Below are positions 16,318 through 24,733 of a stretch of DNA of 64,000 bases, piece by piece. The notes beneath the pieces are model-generated. The model did no database searches, was not told the origin of the DNA, and saw only the letters and a list, made by a program, of their open reading frames with translations. The position numbers were made by a program, and so were the translations under genes. The stretch lies in NCBI GenBank assembly GCA_900545665.1, contig UQZU01000009.1:1-64000 (forward strand), given 5' to 3'. Each line of letters begins with the position of its first letter. Position 1 is the stretch's first letter. The stretch is from an uncultured Collinsella sp. Its GTDB lineage: Bacteria > Actinomycetota > Coriobacteriia > Coriobacteriales > Coriobacteriaceae.

Positions 16318-18813
16318 ATGACCGAACACCACGCCATCAGCCGCCGAGCATTTACGTTGGGCCTTGGACTCGCGGTGTTGTCGCCACTTGCAAGCCCGCC
16401 CGAAACCGCGGCATTGGGCATTAGCCCGCGGGCAGCCTTTGCGGACGGCACGGCCGGGCCAGCAGTCAGCCTCGACAATTTCGTCATTCGCCTTCGCCCC
16501 GCGGGCTATTTTCGTACCGCAAGCGTTAACGAAGACGGCAACGTCATCGGCAACGTCTGCCATCTGTTTAATGACGGCACGTCCAGCAAGCTCATCCTTG
16601 AGAACGTAACGACCAAGAATGACGATACAAACTGGTATGCTATCCGCACCTTGCTCAATTTCGAAGAGCATAAAAAGACGGGCTACAGCATTTGGTCGGT
16701 CGATGGCGACTCGGACAAAGACGGAAAGGTCATCCACGTATGGAGTGGCGAGCATGACGGCAAGCCCAGCCGCTCTTTTGCGTTCGAGCGTCAATCAAAC
16801 GGAACCTATATCATCCGAGACCGCACGGTCGAGAAAGAAACCGAGAAAAAAGACATTAAGTACCTGGCGATAGAATCGAACGGCGAAGACCAGGACAACA
16901 ATAAGATCTGCCATAAGAGTAAGAGTAAGAGCATTCCGTGGGAGCTCGAACTTATCGGTTACGACATGAAAAAGAACGATGCCACGGTTAGCAGCCTCGA
17001 CTGGATTACGTACAGCAGCTACGTCGACGGACCATGTTGGATGAAATACGTCGAGGACAACAAGTTCCTCGACGAGCTGAGCATCCCGGGCACGCACGAT
17101 TCGGGCACCTGCAGCGTGGACAACGACACTGAGCCCCAATCCTCGCAAGTAAAATGCCAGCAGGATTACATTCCCACGCAGTTGCTCGAAGGCATTCGCT
17201 ATTTTGATATCCGGCTCGGAAAGGGCGACAACCCTGGCATCTGCCACGGGGATTTCTACCTATTCAAAAAAGACGGGGACTATCTGCATCTCTCCGATGT
17301 CATCGGGTACTTTAAAACGTTTTTGAGCGAAAACCCGAGAGAAGCGCTTATCATGCTCGCATCGCGCGGCAACGACGAGGCTACCGATGACAGTGTTACG
17401 ACGGCTTTCGCCAAGGTTTTGGACGACAACCCCAAACTGTTCTATACGTCGAGCCGCGTTCCCACACTGGGCGAGGTGCGCGGAAAGATCGTCCTGCTAC
17501 GTCGATTTGGACTCGACGGCGACAGCGTAAGCGGCCACACGTGGGGACTCGACCTCACCGAATGGGATAACAAGATCAAGGCTCACTCCGACAGCGCCAC
17601 TATGTGTCTCGTCCAAGACGCGCGGGGCTTTGAAGCCGCGGGGGAAACAGGCGACAAAGAGCCCTATTGCACCAAGGTATACGCCCAGGACAAGTACAAA
17701 CTCACGGGAACCGACAAGCTCAGCTGGGTCGATAATGCGCTGAAGGAAACGTCCGGGCGCACGCGCAACGAGGTAGATGTCGAGGACGATAACAGGGCCA
17801 AGGAGAAAGTCCTGGAGCGTTGCTGGTCTATCAACTACACCAGCTGCACGGGCTTGTCGCACGGAGGCAATCCTTTTACCTCGGCACGAGTAGTCAACGA
17901 GCATCTGTATAAGAGCCCGTACATCAATCCCAGCGGCATTGAGGATACAAAGTCAGATTACCTCAAGCACATTGGCATCATCGCATCCGACTTTGTTGAT
18001 GCGGCGCTGGCCCGGAGCATCTATCAGCGCAATTACGATACGGAGCACAAGCAGACGGCTTCGTACTATCTCCCGTACTATCTCCCGACCCGCATGCGCA
18101 TGACGTACGGCGACTCGCTGAGCGATGCCTCATTCCAGGATGGCAAGACCGTTGGCGAGGGCCGTTTCCGCCTCGTTAACAGCAGCAACGCACTCAACGT
18201 GGCCGCTTCTGGCAGCGCGTTTGCCATCGAATACGTGGATGTCGACGCCCTGGGCAACGAGACCGCTACAGGACTGCAGGGCTTCGTGCCCATCGATATC
18301 GATCCGCTCGCGCTGACGCCCCATTTTGAGGGACTCGAAGGCCTTAAGGCCGGCGAAGACGTGCGCGCCAAGATTGCGGCATCACTCGAGGGCAAGCTCG
18401 AAACCGATGCCTGCACGGCCCAGCTCGAGTTTGTGCACGACGCGAACGGCGCTCCGGGCACAGCAATGGCCGAGGGCGAAACATTTGCCGCAGGAACGTA
18501 CTGGGTGCGCGTGAACGGTCTCTTGGGCGACGCGGCGCAGAACTACACGCTCGCCAGCGACGGAGCCGCAAACTTTACCGTAGCGGCCTCGGACAGTGCA
18601 GGCGGCACCGGCAGCGGCACGGGTTCCAGCGCAGGCAGCGCTGATAAGAATGGTAAGGGCAACAAGGGCAAGGGCTCGGGCGGAAAACTCGCCGACACGG
18701 GCGACGGCTCCGGCATTGCCGCCGGGCTCGCCGCTGCCGCCATGGCGACAACGGTCGCAGGTGCAGCAATGCTTGCCAGTGACCGCGAAGACAGCGAAGG
18801 CGCTAGCGAATAG
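16318..18813 (+). CDS. Tat-exported PI-PLC-like surface protein
   Basis: An 831-aa protein. The N-terminus carries a twin-arginine signal (SRRAFTLGLGLAVLS, residues 9-23). Residues about 50-220 look like a ricin-type beta-trefoil (IWSVDGDSDKDGKVIHVWSG). A PI-PLC X domain follows (about 245-590) with the first catalytic His in IPGTHDSGT (H260), the RYFDIRLG arginine and CHGDF with the second His. A beta-rich region, a Gly/Ser/Lys linker and an LADTGD-hydrophobic tail resembling a sortase signal end the protein, but the tail after the helix is acidic rather than basic. Family members cleave phosphatidylinositol or GPI anchors. GGAGAAG precedes the ATG. Surface display and host-lipid cleavage are inferences. 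Confidence 0.82.
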   Translation: MTEHHAISRRAFTLGLGLAVLSPLASPPETAALGISPRAAFADGTAGPAVSLDNFVIRLRPAGYFRTASVNEDGNVIGNVCHLFNDGTSSKLILENVTTKNDDTNWYAIRTLLNFEEHKKTGYSIWSVDGDSDKDGKVIHVWSGEHDGKPSRSFAFERQSNGTYIIRDRTVEKETEKKDIKYLAIESNGEDQDNNKICHKSKSKSIPWELELIGYDMKKNDATVSSLDWITYSSYVDGPCWMKYVEDNKFLDELSIPGTHDSGTCSVDNDTEPQSSQVKCQQDYIPTQLLEGIRYFDIRLGKGDNPGICHGDFYLFKKDGDYLHLSDVIGYFKTFLSENPREALIMLASRGNDEATDDSVTTAFAKVLDDNPKLFYTSSRVPTLGEVRGKIVLLRRFGLDGDSVSGHTWGLDLTEWDNKIKAHSDSATMCLVQDARGFEAAGETGDKEPYCTKVYAQDKYKLTGTDKLSWVDNALKETSGRTRNEVDVEDDNRAKEKVLERCWSINYTSCTGLSHGGNPFTSARVVNEHLYKSPYINPSGIEDTKSDYLKHIGIIASDFVDAALARSIYQRNYDTEHKQTASYYLPYYLPTRMRMTYGDSLSDASFQDGKTVGEGRFRLVNSSNALNVAASGSAFAIEYVDVDALGNETATGLQGFVPIDIDPLALTPHFEGLEGLKAGEDVRAKIAASLEGKLETDACTAQLEFVHDANGAPGTAMAEGETFAAGTYWVRVNGLLGDAAQNYTLASDGAANFTVAASDSAGGTGSGTGSSAGSADKNGKGNKGKGSGGKLADTGDGSGIAAGLAAAAMATTVAGAAMLASDREDSEGASE

Positions 18814-18843
18814 GCAAGCCGGCCTTTTAGACACATCGACTCA

Positions 18844-18883
18844 ATCGGGGGCGCAGAACACCGTTCTGTGCCCCCGATTTTTA
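18844..18883 (+). terminator. Terminator of the PI-PLC-like gene
   Basis: ATCGGGGGCGCAGAA (18844-18858) pairs with 18864-18878 (one wobble) and is followed by TTTTT. Confidence 0.9.
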
Positions 18884-18907
18884 CCTTGGCCCGAACGCCG
18901 CTATCGG

Positions 18908-19177
18908 CTACATCACCATGTTCAGCGCGTTCACAAATTCCTGGGCCTTCGCACGGCTACTCAGGCTAAAGACGCAAGCGGTCAACAGTCGATTGCGCAG
19001 AAAAACGTCGCGGCCCTTGATCCTGTTGACCCCCGTGATGTCCTTAAGATAGACAATCTCGGTGTGCTTGCCACCAAAAGTGCCCTTCTTGAGCACCTCG
19101 ATACGATTGGGGTAGATCTTAACGTCTTTAAACCTACCCGAACCTTTGTCCTAGAACAGCAAAGTGTTGTTATCCAT
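18908..19177 (-). pseudogene. PH-domain-like small protein broken by an amber codon
   Basis: Reading from the ATG at 19177, which has GGGAG eight bases upstream, a frame of 90 codons runs to 18908 and is interrupted at codon 9 by TAG (19151-19153). Without the stop it would give an 89-aa protein starting MDNNTLLF and continuing DKGSGRFKDVKIYPNRIEVL. The pattern of short basic strands with a terminal helix (KAQEFVNALNMV) resembles small bacterial PH-like domain proteins. Translation could only restart at a GTG (19096) with no ribosome site. A sequencing error or strain-specific nonsense mutation are both possible. Confidence 0.6.
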
Positions 19178-19345
19178 GCGTGTCACTCCCGCGGGGTTCG
19201 CTAAAACTGTCACTATGGTCACATTTTAGTCGCCGCAAGGCCCCCATGCGAAGGTGCCAAACAGCACAGTAATTCGTGTCCGCGCGAGGCTTTAAACTAA
19301 ATTCGATAAAGATGCATTCCACAAGAGGAAAGTGGGGCGACAGTG

Positions 19346-20395
19346 ATGGGCGAACTGGTAAACCGTGGAGAATCGGCAATCGTGCCCGAAGGTTTTTACA
19401 AGCAGGTCTCCTCGATTCTCAACGCCGCTCGCGACAAGGCCTATACCGCCGTTAACTTTGCGATGGTTGAGGCATATTGGGAGATCGGCAAGAGTATTGT
19501 TGATGAACAGGGCGGAGAGGGGCGCGCAGCATATGGAGAGGCATTGATTGCAGGCCTCTCCAGAAGGCTTACCGCGGATTTCGGAAGAGGCTTTGGCATC
19601 GCAAACCTTCGCAATATGCGTCAGTTCTTTCTTGCGTTTCCAATTCGCGACGCACTGCGTAGCGAATTGAGCTGGACTCATTACCGCAGGTTGATGCGCA
19701 TTTCCGACCCTGACGCTCGCACCTGGTACATGAACGAATGCGCCGATTCTCGTTGGAGCACGCGTCAGCTCGAACGCCAGATCAATACCATGTTCCGCGA
19801 GCGCCTACTTGCCAGCAAGGACAAGGAGGCCGTCACCCAAGAAATCCAAAAGAGCGCCCCGACCCATCGCCCCGAGGATATCATCCGCGACCCATATGTA
19901 CTGGAGTTTTTAGGTTTCTCGGACGATACTGCGTTTCGCGAGAGCGATCTAGAGCAGGCGCTCATCACGCATCTTCAGAAGTTCCTGCTGGAGCTTGGCC
20001 GTGGTTTCGCTTTCGAGGCGCGCCAAAAGCGCATCACCTTTGATGGACGCCATTTCTATATTGACCTTGTGTTTTACAACTATCTGATGCGCTGCTTCGT
20101 GCTCATCGACCTTAAGACCGATGACCTTACGCATCAGGACCTAGGCCAGATGCAAATGTATGTGAACTACTACACGCGCGAACTCATGAACGAAGGCGAC
20201 AATCCGCCCATAGGCATCGTGCTCTGCGCGGACAAAAGCGATTCGATCGTCGAGTACACGCTGCCCGAAGACAACGACCAAGTGTTTGCCGCCAAATACC
20301 TGCCGTATCTTCCAAGCAAGGAAGAGCTGGCGCGCGAGCTGAGTGCCGAGTACCGCGCCATCAATGAAGCGTCTAATGGCGAAGCGCAAGGGTAG
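19346..20395 (+). CDS. YhcG/DUF1016 family PD-(D/E)xK nuclease
   Basis: A 349-aa protein of the YhcG (DUF1016) family. The N-terminal helical domain (AYWEIGKSIVDEQ, YGEALIAGLSRRLTADFGRGF, LRNMRQFFLAFP, LSWTHYRRLMRI) is followed by a restriction-enzyme-fold nuclease domain with EARQKRITFDGRHFYIDLVFYN and the LIDLKTD core. These proteins are often found with restriction-modification or toxin modules, but no partner is next to it here. Codon use is slightly less GC-rich than in the flanking genes, which fits horizontal acquisition. GTG at 19343 and ATG at 19346 are both possible; the ribosome site is weak. Confidence 0.85.
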   Translation: MGELVNRGESAIVPEGFYKQVSSILNAARDKAYTAVNFAMVEAYWEIGKSIVDEQGGEGRAAYGEALIAGLSRRLTADFGRGFGIANLRNMRQFFLAFPIRDALRSELSWTHYRRLMRISDPDARTWYMNECADSRWSTRQLERQINTMFRERLLASKDKEAVTQEIQKSAPTHRPEDIIRDPYVLEFLGFSDDTAFRESDLEQALITHLQKFLLELGRGFAFEARQKRITFDGRHFYIDLVFYNYLMRCFVLIDLKTDDLTHQDLGQMQMYVNYYTRELMNEGDNPPIGIVLCADKSDSIVEYTLPEDNDQVFAAKYLPYLPSKEELARELSAEYRAINEASNGEAQG

Positions 20396-20567
20396 CAGCA
20401 CGTTGCGACCGAAGCCACCGCAGCCGTCGCAGGCGCACTCGCGGTTGCGACGCACGCTACGAAACAATACCGGTCATGGACGCCGGCAACGACATTCTAG
20501 CCGTGGCTGGCGAGCATGACCTGACAGGCAAAGACGCGGCCTTCGTCTGATGTGGGTCCATTGGCTG
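20396..20567. other. Non-coding stretch after the YhcG-type gene
   Basis: No convincing gene. Short tandem GTTGCGAC words occur at about 20402 and 20453. A 25-codon open frame from the ATG near 20476 ends at TGA about 20550 and may be a gene remnant. The rest of the 422-bp gap is the candidate ncRNA described next. Confidence 0.4.
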
Positions 20568-20569
20568 TC

Positions 20570-20712
20570 ACAGAAAAGGGCCGGTTGCAGCCGGCCCTAG
20601 ACGATAATACCTGCGTTGCCCGCGTCTCCGAAGTTTAAGCGCTGAGGAGCGGGTTCCGCGGCACAACCTGATTTTACCCAGTGAGGCAGCTCTTTTGCAG
20701 CCGCTCCACTGT
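20570..20712 (-). ncRNA. Candidate structured small RNA of about 140 nt
   Basis: On the minus strand three hairpins follow one another with no coding frame. The first is a 12-bp stem with a GCAAAAG loop (20680-20710). The second is a longer compound stem (20657-20667 with 20615-20624, plus an inner CGCTCC/GGAG helix). The third is a GGGCCGG/CCGGCCC terminator (20578-20597) followed by TTTTCTG. It sits in the 3' region of the zinc-ribbon gene, so it may be independent or a processed 3' UTR. A TAAACA box just upstream could be a -10. It matches none of 6S, SRP, tmRNA or RNase P that I can recognise; whether it is the catalogued Collinsella-1 motif was not testable. Confidence 0.5.
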
Positions 20713-20817
20713 TTATTTACATCTGGCACCCTCAAACAATCAGACAGCAGCCCGCACTCCTGAGAGCCGCCCCGCACCCCCGGCCATCACGTTACGGCAA
20801 CAACCGGCGCTACTCCC

Positions 20818-22155
20818 CTACTTCCCAAAGATCGCAGCAAACAAGCCCTTGCGTTTGGGCTTTTCCTCTCGGTAAGAACCCTCGACGGCGGCTGCCACCT
20901 GACGCGGCTGCTCGCCGTCTCCACGGCGCACAATCTGATAGAGGAACGGCGATTTAACGTATTTGACCTCGACGGGCGTGGCGTGCACGGTGCTCTCGCC
21001 GGACAGATGCAGGCTCGGGTTGAGCGGCGCCACGATATGCGTCTCGCGCTTGTCGCTAAACACTACCGCTGCCGCACGACCCGTCTGGCCGTTCACGGCG
21101 ATGCGCACCTGCTCGCCATCGCGGCCATCCGTCGCCGGACGGTCGACAAAGTACACCGGCACCATCACCAAACCGTCCTTGTGTTTGCGAGCCTTGCGCG
21201 CCCAGGTGCGGATGCTCTTTTTATTGAGCCCCAGTACAGCCTCGGCGTCGTTGCCCGCAATGTCGAGCGCCAACTTATCAATGACCACCTGGTCCTTGGT
21301 AGACGCATCGACGGAGACGACGCGGAAGTCGCCTTCCTGCATGGCAGGGTCAAACGGCCCAACCTTGGCATAGTCCCACGGCTCCAAAATGCCCATAAGT
21401 CGAACATCCAGATAGTTTGCCCTCGGATACGCCCAGTCGAGCACCTCGTAGTACACCAGGGTTTCCTTGCTCAGGCCCTTGCCCGGGAAGCTCGCCATCA
21501 TGCGCAGGTCCGCCAGCGCCATGGGGAAATAGAAGAGCATCATGTCGTTTTGGATCGCATCTTCCACGTCGTGCCCGGCAAAGGCGTCGGGGTACTGGCG
21601 CACCAGCTGCAGTGCGTTGGCACGTGCCTGCTGCGGCGAGATTTCGCAGGGAATGCCCTGCTCCGGCACATACTCCGCACCCACGCCCATGGTCAGACGC
21701 TTGCTGAAGGTACCGGGCTTGAGCAGGTCGGCAATGCCGATCTTGTTGCCGCAGGACGGGCACTCAAACACGCGCTGCGTTGACTCGCCCTCAAAGGACG
21801 CTCCGCAGAAGGGGCAAGGAATGCTCACATGCGTGGCCTCTTGGAACTCTTGCGCCGTGCCGCGATCCTCCCACAGCAGATGTTCCAGGACCGACTGATT
21901 GCGCCAGTGCGAATTGAAGAAATACCAGTCCGGGTCCTCCGGGCGCTCGAGTTGCGACACATGCGTGAGCTTGAGCAGTCCATCCACCACCGTCAACGGC
22001 GTATGGCGAATGCCCAAAGCGCTCTTGGGCTCTCCGGCGTCCGCCTGCCACGGAATGACCGCACCGCAATAGGCGCACTCAAAGCTGCGCTTAGCCTGGT
22101 GCGAGTACATAGGGCCGCCGCAGTTTTGACATTTAATGGCAAACATCTCGTCCAT
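20818..22155 (-). CDS. Zinc-ribbon protein of unknown function
   Basis: A 445-aa protein with two CxxC...CxxC zinc ribbons, one at the very N-terminus (C9-C12, C27-C30) and one about residues 115-140 (CPFCGASF and CPSCGN). The remainder is a large domain with QARANALQLVRQYP, a membrane-like LMMLFYFPMAL patch and a beta-rich C-terminus ending in a basic tail (PKRKGLFAAIFGK). The arrangement resembles TFIIB-ribbon-containing bacterial proteins with no assigned role. The ATG at 22155 is chosen because AAGGAGG lies eight bases upstream. It may share a transcript end with the ncRNA downstream. Confidence 0.75.
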   Translation of the reverse strand: MDEMFAIKCQNCGGPMYSHQAKRSFECAYCGAVIPWQADAGEPKSALGIRHTPLTVVDGLLKLTHVSQLERPEDPDWYFFNSHWRNQSVLEHLLWEDRGTAQEFQEATHVSIPCPFCGASFEGESTQRVFECPSCGNKIGIADLLKPGTFSKRLTMGVGAEYVPEQGIPCEISPQQARANALQLVRQYPDAFAGHDVEDAIQNDMMLFYFPMALADLRMMASFPGKGLSKETLVYYEVLDWAYPRANYLDVRLMGILEPWDYAKVGPFDPAMQEGDFRVVSVDASTKDQVVIDKLALDIAGNDAEAVLGLNKKSIRTWARKARKHKDGLVMVPVYFVDRPATDGRDGEQVRIAVNGQTGRAAAVVFSDKRETHIVAPLNPSLHLSGESTVHATPVEVKYVKSPFLYQIVRRGDGEQPRQVAAAVEGSYREEKPKRKGLFAAIFGK

Positions 22156-22334
22156 GGAAACGTCCTCCTTTGCACAGGGGCTGTCGACATTAAGTATGTC
22201 GAGCAAACAGGCACATGCCCATACCCATGTGGCCCAAAATGGACCACCCAGGCAGACGAGAAGGCTCGCTCGTTAGCACCGGCAGACTATTGCTGCATTT
22301 TCTGAGCATCGGTGCACGGCGCCCCCGCGCGAGC

Positions 22335-22340
22335 TACACT
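22335..22340 (+). promoter_or_regulatory. -10 box of the CDF transporter gene
   Basis: TACACT lies 33 bp before the ATG within GAGCTACACT. No convincing -35 is seen. The GCTACA context recurs before other genes in the window. Confidence 0.35.
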
Positions 22341-22373
22341 ATCCCCTTAAACATGATTGTGAGGACGACCGCT

Positions 22374-23555
22374 ATGCTATTTGTAAATCGGCTGGTACAT
22401 ACGCTTGTTCCCGGCAGCGAGGACGAGCCGGTCGATGCATCTTGCCGCACCAACGCGGGTTTTGCCGCAAGCCTCATCTGCATTGGCCTCAACATCACCC
22501 TGTGCCTGGCCAAGGGCATCGCGGGCCTGCTCGCCGGTTCCGTCTCCCTCATCGCCGACGCTTTCAACAACCTCTCCGATGCCTCGAGCAACATCGTGAG
22601 CCTGCTCGGGTTCCGCCTTGCCAGCCGCCCGGCAGACGAGGGCCACCCTTACGGCCACGGCCGCTACGAGTACCTGGCTGGTCTGTTTGTCGCCGTCCTG
22701 GTTTGTGCCGTCGGCATCAACCTAATCCTCGAGTCGGTCACCAAGATCATCAAGCCCTCGCCCACCGTGTATTCGGCGCTCTCCATGGCTGCCCTTGTTC
22801 TGTCCATGCTCGTCAAATTCTGGATGGCAGCGTTCAACCGCACGCTGGGCGATCGCATCGACTCCGAAACGCTCATCGCCACGGCGCAGGACTCCAAAAA
22901 CGACGTCATCACCTCGGGCTCGGTCTTGGTGGCGGCGCTTATTTCGCAGACGACCGGCTTTGATCTCGATGGCTGGGCAGGCCTGGGTGTGGGCATCTTC
23001 ATCTGCATCAGCGGCCTGGGCCTGGTGCGCGACGCCATCAGCCCGTTGCTGGGGCAAGCGCCCGACCCCAAGCTCGTCCAGGCAATCCGCGACAAGATCA
23101 TGTCCTATCCGCAGGTCTTGGGCACACACGACCTCATGGTGCACGACTACGGCCCCGGTCGTCAGTTTGCCAGCGCCCACGTGGAGATGCCCGGCGAGGG
23201 CGACGCGTTTGAGCACCACGAGATTCTGGACACCATCGAGCACGACATCAAGCGCCAGATGGGCATTGGTATCACGCTGCACTGCGACCCCATCGCGACA
23301 ACCGGCGATGACTTGCGCGGCTGGGTCAAGCGCGGCGTCATGCAGATCGATCCCGCGCTCTCCATCCACGACCTGCACGAGCACGACGGGTTCGTTTCGT
23401 TTGACCTGGTGCGTCCCGACGGCTTTGACATATCCGACGAGGAGCTGCTGGGGCTCGTCACGCGCATCGTGCACGAGCGCCGACCCGATGCCTCATGCGT
23501 CGTCACGTTTGATTCGGGCTTTAGCTCGCCCGACCGTCCGGCCGAGCAACTGTAG
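22374..23555 (+). CDS. Cation diffusion facilitator (CDF) family transporter
   Basis: A 393-aa CDF/ZIP-type divalent-metal/proton antiporter with six predicted membrane segments between residues 30 and 225. Metal-site motifs LIADAFNNLSDASSN (D62, D69) and HPYGHGRYEYLAG are present, and the second pair, DSKNDVITS, follows. A long cytoplasmic C-terminal domain (about 235-393) carries the CDF dimerisation fold (HDLMVHDYGPG, HVEMPG). It exports Zn, Fe, Mn or similar; the metal is not readable. The frame extends upstream, but the ATG at 22374 has GAGGA eight bases before it and starts the family sequence. Confidence 0.9.
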   Translation: MLFVNRLVHTLVPGSEDEPVDASCRTNAGFAASLICIGLNITLCLAKGIAGLLAGSVSLIADAFNNLSDASSNIVSLLGFRLASRPADEGHPYGHGRYEYLAGLFVAVLVCAVGINLILESVTKIIKPSPTVYSALSMAALVLSMLVKFWMAAFNRTLGDRIDSETLIATAQDSKNDVITSGSVLVAALISQTTGFDLDGWAGLGVGIFICISGLGLVRDAISPLLGQAPDPKLVQAIRDKIMSYPQVLGTHDLMVHDYGPGRQFASAHVEMPGEGDAFEHHEILDTIEHDIKRQMGIGITLHCDPIATTGDDLRGWVKRGVMQIDPALSIHDLHEHDGFVSFDLVRPDGFDISDEELLGLVTRIVHERRPDASCVVTFDSGFSSPDRPAEQL

Positions 23556-23567
23556 CCTGCTTAACAG

Positions 23568-24554
23568 CTAGTTTCCCTGCGCGCCCGAGATGCCGTTTTG
23601 CAGCGCGTCCCAGGCATTGGTAGCCATATCGCCCAGATTCTGAGCAGTATCGCCGAGGTTTTGGGCTGTATCGCCCAGCTCTTGTGCCTTGTCTCCCAAC
23701 TCCTGTGCCTTGTTGCTCAAATCCTCCAGCGTATTGGAGCTCGAGCTGTCGGTACCGCTTTGGCCGCCGGACGAGTTGCCATAGCTGTTCTTGTGCGTGA
23801 GCTGAATCTCCAGGTTGCCGTTGTCGTTATAGTAGGCATTCGTAACAACCCAGTTGGAATCGATGACGGGCGTTGAGCCATCGTCGGTCAGGATCACGGC
23901 GTTCGAAAGGTCGGCTCCGCGTGACTTGAGGAGCTTCTTGGCGTTGGACCAGTACTGTCCCGGGATATCGCTCAGGTCGACGGCAGCAGACTGGGTGGTC
24001 TCGGCCTGCTCGGTCGTGGCATCGGTCGTGGCGCCCCGCTTGTTGAGCATGCCCGACACGATGGCGAACACGACCGACAAGGCAAAGAAGATCGCCAGCA
24101 CAATCAGGATTTTCTTGATCACGCTCGACGGACGCGACGGTGCCTTCTCCTCGTCCTCACCATACTGCGGAATCGATTTGGGATACTCGCGATACGGCTG
24201 GCGCGACTCGTAGCGAGGCTGCGCCGTGCGAGGCAAATACGTCGTCTGCTGAGGCTGCGGAATGGGATTCTGCGGCAGGTTGTCATAGGAATTCGGCGTC
24301 GAGGCAGCATAAGAATCCTGCGGCGCGTAATCAAACGGATCCGGAGCTGCGTTGCCATAGGGGCCTTGCGAAGATGCAGCGTAAGAATCCTGCGCCGTGT
24401 CGCCATAGCCCATAACCCGGGTGGGCTCGGCAGAAGGCTGCGTCGCGGCGGGGTCGGTATAACCGGGGTTGGGAACAACGCGGGTCGCATCGACGCTATC
24501 GCCAGCCTGCGCGGAACCGTAGCCGCCCATCACGGTTGTCTTGTCCTGATCCAT
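23568..24554 (-). CDS. Membrane protein with low-complexity head and heptad tail
   Basis: A 328-aa protein of no recognised family. Residues 1-130 are Pro/Gln/Tyr/Ser-rich and disordered. A basic stretch leads into one membrane helix (about 145-168, KKILIVLAIFFALSVVFAIVSGML). After a Thr/Ala linker there is a small folded domain (about 190-250; DLSDIPGQYWSNAKKLLKSRG, NNGNLEIQLTH). The C-terminus is an amphipathic seven-residue repeat (KAQELGD, TAQNLGD) that should form a coiled coil. The topology suggests a cytoplasmic head and external tail. GAAAGG precedes the ATG. It converges with the CDF gene with only 12 bp between stops. Confidence 0.75.
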   Translation of the reverse strand: MDQDKTTVMGGYGSAQAGDSVDATRVVPNPGYTDPAATQPSAEPTRVMGYGDTAQDSYAASSQGPYGNAAPDPFDYAPQDSYAASTPNSYDNLPQNPIPQPQQTTYLPRTAQPRYESRQPYREYPKSIPQYGEDEEKAPSRPSSVIKKILIVLAIFFALSVVFAIVSGMLNKRGATTDATTEQAETTQSAAVDLSDIPGQYWSNAKKLLKSRGADLSNAVILTDDGSTPVIDSNWVVTNAYYNDNGNLEIQLTHKNSYGNSSGGQSGTDSSSSNTLEDLSNKAQELGDKAQELGDTAQNLGDTAQNLGDMATNAWDALQNGISGAQGN

Positions 24555-24670
24555 GCAACGATTCCTTTCCGTCGCGCGTGAGCCTCAAGTTATCCATGCA
24601 TTCTACCCGCGCAAAAGCCTATGATGGGCAGAGTCCGTCGGTATCTACAAGACATGCGCGGGTCTAAGGA

Positions 24671-24708
24671 TCAAAAAGCCCCGCCGGGCCTTGTGGGCAC
24701 GGCGGGGC
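24671..24708 (-). terminator. Terminator of fhs
   Basis: GCCCCGCCG (24678-24686) pairs with 24700-24708; on the minus strand TTTTTGA follows. Confidence 0.88.
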
Positions 24709-24733
24709 GGACAAGCAGCTATGGACAGCAGAC

